Shown here piece by piece: positions 57,044 to 64,000 of a stretch of 64,000 nucleotides of DNA. The stretch spans positions 6,138,001 through 6,202,000 of the forward strand of contig NC_052140.2 in assembly GCF_016086655.4 (NCBI RefSeq), written 5' to 3'. This DNA is from Lepeophtheirus salmonis. Taxonomy: Eukaryota > Arthropoda > Copepoda > Siphonostomatoida > Caligidae. The notes beneath the pieces were generated by a model. That model saw nothing but the letters and a program-made list of their open reading frames with translations. It was not told the DNA's origin and searched no databases. Position 1 is the stretch's first letter. The number at the start of each line of letters is the position of its first letter. A program made the position numbers and the translations under genes.

Positions 57044-57384
57044 CTATTGCATAATGGTAGATTTTCTTCTTTCATTCGGCAGACTCTTTGGTCTTCTATT
57101 TCTTTATATACAACTATTAAAAATTGTAAATAGATTAGTGAATTTCCTTTTTTTACTCCATTCAATTATATTCAAAACCTGATTAAACATTCGGGCGTCC
57201 TCATAAAAGACGGAGAGTAACTTTGATGATTTGTTGGAGAGTTATAATTCGAAGTCTTTGTTGGGGATCGACATCGGAGTAATTCTTCCCAATATCCTTG
57301 TTCACTTGATTCTCTTACTCCTCCTTAGTCAAAGCTGATTTTAGCTGATCTAATGAAACGTCATGACAGCTAAGCTGCTCTCCT

Positions 57385-57817
57385 CACAGTGAGCTGGAGC
57401 AGCATAGTTTTGCAAAAAAATATACCATCAAAATGAAAGCCCAGAAAAAAGTGCAAGATATAGTTTATTGATGCATATATCTGAGTTTGTGGAAATGATG
57501 CTATATGTGGTTTTTTTATCAATTCTGAGATATAAGAGGTATGTATACACGATTAGATCCATAATATGTGAATAAACTACATAATCATATACCAGAAGCT
57601 TCGAAAAATTGAAAAATCATTTTATAGGTGGTTTAAAATCATGTTTTTGACTACATTTAGAAATTGTAAAGTTGAAAACTATGGTTCCTTGCCTAGAATA
57701 TTTTATTCTCAACAGATTCTGAAAGCCAGATGTCACAGCTTTTGAGTTTGGCGTGTCATTTTGATGGTATATCTTTTTTTTTTTATTAACAAAACTATGC
57801 TCCTCTGGGGCACTGTG
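57385..57817. mobile_element. hAT-type MITE
   Basis: Ends CAGTGAGCTGGAGCAGCATA and (minus strand) CAGTGCCCCAGAGGAGCATA begin inverted repeats of about 55 bases. These also share gttttg, an A run and ataccatcaaaatgac. CAGTG is a usual hAT terminus. The 8 bases outside, tctcctca and tgtcctct, agree at 6 positions, as expected for an old 8-bp target duplication. There is no coding content. Confidence 0.65.
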
Positions 57818-57819
57818 TC

Positions 57820-58730
57820 CTCTATAAGATTCTTCAAATTGTCAGGGTGATAATGTTGTTGATTTTCCTTCTTTTTTTTAAATACCCATTTCACACGATT
57901 TTCATCACAAGTGAATACTGAGGAAACGAAGTAGTAAAACCTAAACCAAACATGTTAAATACTGGCTCAGACGTTGTGTTGAGTAACATAGGGAACTGTT
58001 ACATTTAGTGCAAGAGTTTGAACTTATATAACTGTCTCAATATATTTTTCACCATGTTCATAACATTTGTCTCAAAATGAATTTGGTACACCATTTGGGA
58101 CCGAGACCCACAGGTGGGGATCTACTGATCTAAATAATACAATCAATATATTCATTGCATAACCTAAAATCGTCGTTAATTCGTTCCAAAAGACAATTTG
58201 AGTTCTAAATCAAATTTTCTCCAGCGGCTTTTTATAAGTTTTTTCCTTTCTTTTCCAAATGTAAAAAAAAATCTTTGTTAATATCTTTTGTGTCCAGTCT
58301 AACGAAATTCAAAGTTCTACATACATCAAGCAATTAATTCAAATTAGTGCCAATATATGTTCGTGAAACTTTCTTAATATACTTTAAGATTTATAAATTA
58401 TATGTTTTTCTATTATTTTTAATACATATTCCTTTTAAAGGATGAGAAATTGATCCATCCAGAATGAAATATTAATATTGTATTGATAAGTGATGAAGTA
58501 GTCATCAAATCTCGAAATTATTGTAATTATGTATAAATAATCTTTCAATTTATATAGATGAAAGAGATAGTCAATACATTTGGATGATACTTTGTGTGAT
58601 AAATCGTTTGATTAATTTTATCTTCTTCTCCTTCAACATTAAAAAATAATTGTATAGTTTGATGTTACATGACTTTTTATTATTATTTAAGTAGTTATGT
58701 AAACTAGCTGTATTTTAACAGTCTAATCAA
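57820..58730. other. Stretch without recognisable genes
   Basis: AT-rich spacer, nothing recognised. Confidence 0.35.
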
Positions 58731-58734
58731 GCAC

Positions 58735-58905
58735 AAGCTCTCAGCTTGGTGGGAATGTTCACTCCCAAGTTTGAAAGATCCAGGGTATTATTTGCATGCA
58801 AGAAGAAAAACTCCGGCTCCAAAATACTGGAAAAGGTTACAGCTTTGTTTTTCGCTTTTCAAATGGGATGAGTAGGAGGCAGACGATGATTGGATGACCG
58901 AGAAA
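58735..58905. repeat. Dispersed repeat next to gypsy relic
   Basis: Matches 54240-54500 in order: gcttggtgggaatgttcact, aaaatactggaaaaggttac, gggatgagtaggag and gatgattggatg. It begins exactly where the reverse transcriptase reading stops. Confidence 0.45.
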
Positions 58906-60420
58906 GTCAATTTTTATTGCCCCAAATTTACTTTTTGCTAGATTAATGGCTAATTCGCAGTCATGAAGTCCCTCGAAACGTGTTGTCAAATGTTTTATAT
59001 GTTGTTTTTTAGACGAACTGCGTTTAGAATGTCTTCTACATAAACGAAGACAAAATCAAGCCCCTTTAGAACATAATCCATGAGCCTTTGGAACGATTGT
59101 GCCAAACTTTAAGACCAAAACAACATTTGTAAGAATTCGAAAAGGCCGAAATGGGTAATTGTTGCTAAATTTGGTGTGTCATCAGGGTCTACTTGAATTT
59201 GATGATAACTTTTGACTATATCGACTTTAGAAGAAATTGAACAGCCCGTTTACTGGGTGGTCAAATCCTGTATAGATCGAAAGCTGATATCGATATGGAA
59301 CTGTGACGCACAGGGGCTCCACTTTCTATAAGTTTTTAGCACCTTGGCTTTTGGGGATGCCCCACTACAACTACTTGAACGTCGAACGATGCATAGTTGT
59401 TCCATTTGAAGAAATTCTTCCTGTGCTATTTTTAGTTTTTCTGGGGAAAGCCTATGGGTGTAAGCGTAAAGAGGTGGTCCAGTTGTTTTGATGCTGTTCA
59501 GAATGCCATATTTTTTTATTTTATTTTGTCAAAACTTTGGTTTAATAATATCAATATACTCTAAAAAAAGTTTGCTGTAATGATTGGAAGCAATAGATAC
59601 CGAATCGAGATGAATGGATTTTGATATATTCTATGTTTTATTAGGAAATGATGTGAAATTGGAGGCATCACTGCCTGGGACCACTATGGTCCTTGGAGAA
59701 AATCTTGCTTTCATAAATGGCCAAGGAAAAATATGTTCATTTATATAAAAGTTTTAGCTGAAAACGTTCGTGTGCTGGAATGGATGAACCGTTTGTGGCT
59801 TTCAGAGACAAGGATGGTTTTTTAACTATTATTATATTAAAAGGAATTACATTGATTTCTGCGCTTGTATCGAGAAGGAAGTTTTTCAGAGAAATTTTAT
59901 CGTAAATTTTAAGCAAGTGGGAGGAGTAAATCTTTGAGAGCCAATTCCTGCTATTTTTGACTGTCGTGAGAGTTTTCCGAAATTTGAGGGAGTTTTTTCT
60001 TAAAGGCTTTTTCGGTTTTACTTAAGTATCTCATTGTGTAAGACAACGTCGTTTGTTGTATTTTCCACTGTGTATACACGCAATTAGGTAGTCATGTGCT
60101 ACTTTGTATCAAGATGTAAAATTGGATTTCTCTAATTGGAGTCGGATTGGAAATTGCAGTGCTTTCAGGAAGAAACCTCAGTCTAAAAAACGAAATTCGT
60201 GTTCATCCAGGAGATTTATCATTTCGTATAACAATGCCGATGTTGTAGGCTCGCCCAATTCCCAAATATTTAGAAAAGTTTCGAACTTTTCGCTATCTGT
60301 AGGCTTAAATATGTCAAGAAAACGACTTCTTTTAATGGTAGAATATGGGTCTTTGGAAGGATTTTCTATCAGAGTAAAATCATTACAATTTCCCTTTTTT
60401 TTACACGTGTTTTGACATAA
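58890..60420 (-). pseudogene. Truncated Ty3/gypsy retrotransposon (gag end, protease, reverse transcriptase)
   Basis: Minus strand, 5' to 3'. Gag C-terminal part at about 60360-60190: DPYSTIKRSRFLDIFKPTDS, LGEPTTSALLYEMINLLDEH. Protease near 59878-59840: FLLDTSAEINVIP, where the usual DTGA is DTSA. Reverse transcriptase 59450-58891: PEKLKIAQEEFLQMEQL, KVDIVKSYHQIQVDPDD, THFGLFEFLQMLF, QSFQRLMDYVLKGLDFVFVY, VEDIL (YxDD changed to YVED) and KIDFLGHP, where it stops. RNase H and integrase are missing. Stop codons are scattered, so it is dead. Plus-strand frames here are antisense. The block order firmly identifies the family. Confidence 0.8.
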
Positions 60421-60424
60421 AAAG

Positions 60425-61715
60425 TAATCAATCTTATTGTATCAAAACTTATAAAAAAGAGGAACAAAGGATTTGTTCATTTTTTTAATTTTATATATAT
60501 ATCATTTGAATATAAACAATACTTAACATAAACTTTTTGAAAAATGGTGACATGTACCATTAACGTGAGCATTATCTGACATCCACGGCTTAAAAATGAA
60601 TGTAATGATATCATAGTTTTATAAATCAAGATATTGTGTTTCAACGTACATAATATCAACTGAAAAAAAGGGTTTAATAAGATACTTCGTTTTTTTTTTT
60701 TTTTTTTTCTTACATTAATAATTACTCATAGGCAATTGTAACTTAGAGAATTTATATTCAATTCTGATTGACTCTGCTGATAGTATTATTTAATTAACAG
60801 TATACGGTACCCGCGTTCTAGGGCTGAATAGAAGGGAATAGAAACAAAGAACGGAGTTAGAAGAAAAGGGACAAAGAGGGTTGTATGTAGAAATTAATTA
60901 TTGTATGTTTGGAGCTAGTTAACATTCAAATAATTGATAAATTTTTTTTTGCTGATGAGCTACGATAAAAGTATCGTATTCCAATTATGAAGAAATCACT
61001 TAATTGAAATCTTCTCATTTGTATGAGAGTATTCGATGAAAGTGCATTAGTTTATACAAGTATAATATGATATAGCCATAACGACTGTGTGATGATTTTT
61101 CAAAATTCGGAAAGATTCACTGTACATATTGTATTACATGCCAATTTGTCAAATTATGCGCCTCTATAATATTAATCCTGACTCAAGATATCAATATGCA
61201 TTACATAATATATATCTAATCATAAATCATTAATGACATATTTCAAAATAGTTCATCTGTGACCGTTTTCAATATAGGGGTCATATATCATTTATGACAG
61301 ACAAGGGAGGGGAAAGGGGGTCGGATTTCGGATTTAAAAAAAGAAAAGAAATAGGCTGGTGAAATGAAAGGATTTTGGATATTTTGGAGTCTCCTACATT
61401 GAGAACTGATCACTGTTTCACTGACCAACAAAAAAAAAGTCAATATGATGTATATGATAAATATACACCCTTGCAATATAACTCAGCCATAAAATCTATA
61501 GATGCCGAAGGAAGAAGGATTTACAGGCTATCTCTGTACCTTAGAAGCAATTGACTCTTAGTTACTCCTTCCAACCAGATTCCATTTCGACCAAGAATCA
61601 AAAAGAATAAGTAAAGCCCAGTATTAAAAAAAGGACATTTTTTAGATATTTGGCTAAAAATTTAGGACATTCAATCCGAGGGTGGGATCAAGTGTTTTGA
61701 ACAAACACAAAATTC
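60425..61715. other. Stretch without recognisable genes
   Basis: AT-rich spacer. A minus frame at 61288-61476 begins with a signal-peptide-like MQGCIFIIYIILTFFLLVSE but has no further support. Confidence 0.35.
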
Positions 61716-61719
61716 GATG

Positions 61720-61890
61720 TAATCTTCAGTACCACTACGACCAAGGTGAAAAGTAGGTGGAGCAGAAAATTTGTGCTGCTTATGGACCCAATACAGTCTC
61801 GAATGCAACAACAAAGCAGTGGCTCCAAAAATTCCGTTCTAACAATATTCACGTCGAAAATGTCGATAAAATAATTTGAGCACTTTTTCC
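61720..61890 (+). pseudogene. Mariner transposase N-terminal stub
   Basis: Plus strand reads VEQKICAAYGPNTVSNATTK, then QWLQKFRSNNIHVENVDKII followed by a stop. This is the first helix-turn-helix of a cecropia-type mariner (family pattern IxxxYGxxxVSxxTxxxWFxKFRSG). It shares the VENVDKI word with 12540-12690. Confidence 0.6.
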
Positions 61891-61899
61891 CATGCCCAG

Positions 61900-64000
61900 G
61901 ATCTGAAAGTTAGACAAAAAACCGTTTGAAACCATCTAAATGAGATAATCCTAACTATGTTAATTTTACTGTCAAAATAAAGCGAAAAAACGTTCAGTAC
62001 TTCTTACTAAACCAATTATGACCCCATATCAAATGAAGTTGATTTTTGTCATATACTTGTACATACTGCCTGGAAAAATAATATGTTCTTTCATTGGGAG
62101 CTATAGGAAATCAATTTTGTTAAAAAAAAGAGTCAAGAAGTCATTAATTAACCTCTTACATAGTGAATGTACTCCATATACTGATTTTAGGGAATGGGCA
62201 AAACGTAGAGAAAAATAATAGTTTTAAAATAAGAAAAAGATAGAAAGTGGTGTTATCCTTCATTTTTCTTCAATCTTCCATAGATTGTCTTGATGTTAAC
62301 GTCTCCCTTTCTCTCTGAAAGAGGAATTCGCACCTTCTTTTGCTGTAATTTTATTTAAAATGCAAAATAAAATAAAGTTATATTTGTTTTGGTATTGTGT
62401 CAGTCCTAATTTAGTACTGAAAACTCCGGTTCAGTCTTGGTCCGGTCTAGTTCAATCCTGCATATCAGTTTTCTTCAAGTTCTCACCTCTTCTTACTCGG
62501 TGGATATCATCTCCTTTAATGAAGAATCATAATTATGCAGATCCCCCTACACATCAAATTCTGAGATTGTGACTTCTAACCTCAAGAATACATATATTCT
62601 AACCAATCTTCTACGGAATTGTCGAAAATATCTTATGATAAGAACGATGGAGTTTCATCATAAGACAGAGTATTCGAATATACTGCTATAACATATGAAT
62701 TGTTATTGGGAACTGTTAAATGAGTATGTGTTTAAAAAAATAAAAATATAAGTGACCTCTCAACTTTGTATCTATTTATATTGGAATATATGAATATCAT
62801 TACAATTTCCAAACTCATTGGGTCAGGGATCATTTTCCTAACAACTTAATTGTAGAATTCAAATTTGATCCGCGGGTAAATATATAATGTATCTGTTTAT
62901 TAAAGAGAAAAATACCTTAATAATTTTTTATAGATGTACTAAACCAAATATTTTTATCTGCATCATCAATTTGTGAACCTTTTATTACCCATATTAATAA
63001 AGCATAGTTTGCCTGTGCATCTAGCTATCTGTTTGTTTGATTGTCTCGTGAGAACTCATTGTGTTATTATTGCTCAGTACGTCACATTAAAAAGGAAAAG
63101 GAAAGGGAAGTACATATATACAAATAGTGAATTTGACTTTAGACGAGGCTTAGCAACGAGTGTGTGTATCTAAAGCTCAGCGCATCCTATTAAAAAAGAA
63201 AATGGATCTACACATATATACAGAGTTGATCTTATCTACTGCTTCGCTTAATTTAAAATTTAATAAATGGGAAATTTATTCGCCGGTTGTCTTCAAACTC
63301 GGTGAAAGATAGGTTTTGTGACTCTTGATTCCTTATGTAAAGTTTCGACTCAATAAAAACAAAACAAACGAGAAGGAGTAAAATTGATCCACAAAGGAGT
63401 GAAGTTTTAAAGTTTCTCTCATTACGGCATGTCCCCAGGGCCATATCCAAGGAGCTCGGGTGCAGCTTTAATGATAAATGTCTTCAGAACACAAATAAAA
63501 CTGGAACCATGGTTTGTTTTTTGTGGAGAGGAAGGAGCAGCTCAATTAAGATGCTTATATTGAACTTCTGGATTGAAAAAATAAAAGCTGTACCACACGA
63601 GAAGATCAACCCTGTGTATATATGAATGTTTGGCTGTAAAGTACTTTGTTATATGCAATTGTGGTTGTTGTTGTTGTTGGTAAACTAAATAATGTTCTTT
63701 ATTGTCTCAAGCTGTTGTCATTATATTCATTTTTTTTTATTAAGGTGAGCACAAAAATAATATTCTACACTTTGTCAGGGCTACCATATTCATTTTCAGT
63801 CTATTTTTGTCAACTTAATTTAAGAAGAGAATCATTTCAATTGAATTATAAGTTTGCATCAATTGATGAATAGGATCCATCAATTAATGTCGTGTATATA
63901 ATTTCCTAGTTTTTTAACTAACACGTCTTTTAATGAGTATCTGGAACGAATGTTCTAATGGAAAGGTCTTGTACATATGTATATATTCAAAGGTTTATGT
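61900..64000. other. Stretch without recognisable genes
   Basis: 62398-62460 carries gtcagtcctaatttagtact and ggtccggtctagttcaatcc, of the ggtc-rich repeat family. A GTT microsatellite lies at about 63662-63679. A minus frame at 63253-63450 has one hydrophobic segment (SLLCGSILLLLVCFVFI) and is discussed as a finding. Confidence 0.35.

Noticed and set aside
59303..59491. Plus-strand ORF
   Set aside because: Antisense to the gypsy reverse transcriptase relic.
60104..60415. 103-residue plus-strand ORF
   Set aside because: Antisense to the gypsy gag relic.
1..64000. CRISPR arrays, bacterial operons, phage or plasmid features
   Set aside because: Introns, eukaryotic transposon families and lack of long contiguous ORFs show a eukaryotic chromosome; no regularly spaced short repeats with unique spacers.

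Overview
The window is eukaryotic and reads as an arthropod genome. It is strongly AT-rich, has GT-AG introns of 50 to 850 bases, and is crowded with decayed Tc1/mariner, piggyBac, hAT, Ty3/gypsy and Penelope-type elements. A parasitic copepod such as a caligid sea louse would fit the mix of mariner and Tc1 families, but that is inference from repeat content, not proof. No rRNA, CRISPR array or convincing tRNA was seen.

Only one intact protein-coding gene is clear: a six-exon UDP-glucuronic acid decarboxylase (UXS1) on the minus strand at 25157-27744. All splice junctions can be placed and they give 420 residues. Its product converts UDP-glucuronate to UDP-xylose in the Golgi, the donor that starts glycosaminoglycan chains. 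A short CpG-rich hairpin and AT microsatellites lie upstream. A second possible gene start is a 30-residue exon at 44113-44204 on the plus strand, followed by a splice donor; no partner exon was found.

Layout. 1-5000: mariner and Tc1 wreckage, including an inverted mariner and a two-family Tc1 mosaic. 6000-11100: arrays of a ~110-bp minisatellite, a nested fold-back element, and a broken copy of an unnamed multicopy arthropod protein. 12500-17700: a Tc1 deletion derivative with intact ends, a GIY-YIG fragment, and a broken copy of a second unnamed multicopy family that keeps an intron. 18000-19600: AT-rich 'tagctgtggattttt' arrays. 19795-21185: a piggyBac element without its catalytic core. 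22388-23131: a deleted mariner. 25157-27744: UXS1. 28870-36775: hAT tail, mariner stubs, an inverted pair of zinc-finger relics, a Tc1 tail and another deleted mariner. 37000-44000: unidentified coding-like relics, a mariner stub and a 1.3-kb AT-rich array. 44000-56000: mostly featureless, with a nested MITE, a perfect 23-bp palindrome and dispersed repeats. 56068-62000: Tc1 copy, hAT-type MITE, truncated Ty3/gypsy and a mariner stub. 62000-64000: little that can be recognised.

Apart from UXS1 nothing forms a pathway. The remaining structure is transposon history: several families survive mainly as internally deleted copies, and two copies of one mariner share the same deletion, which suggests non-autonomous amplification.
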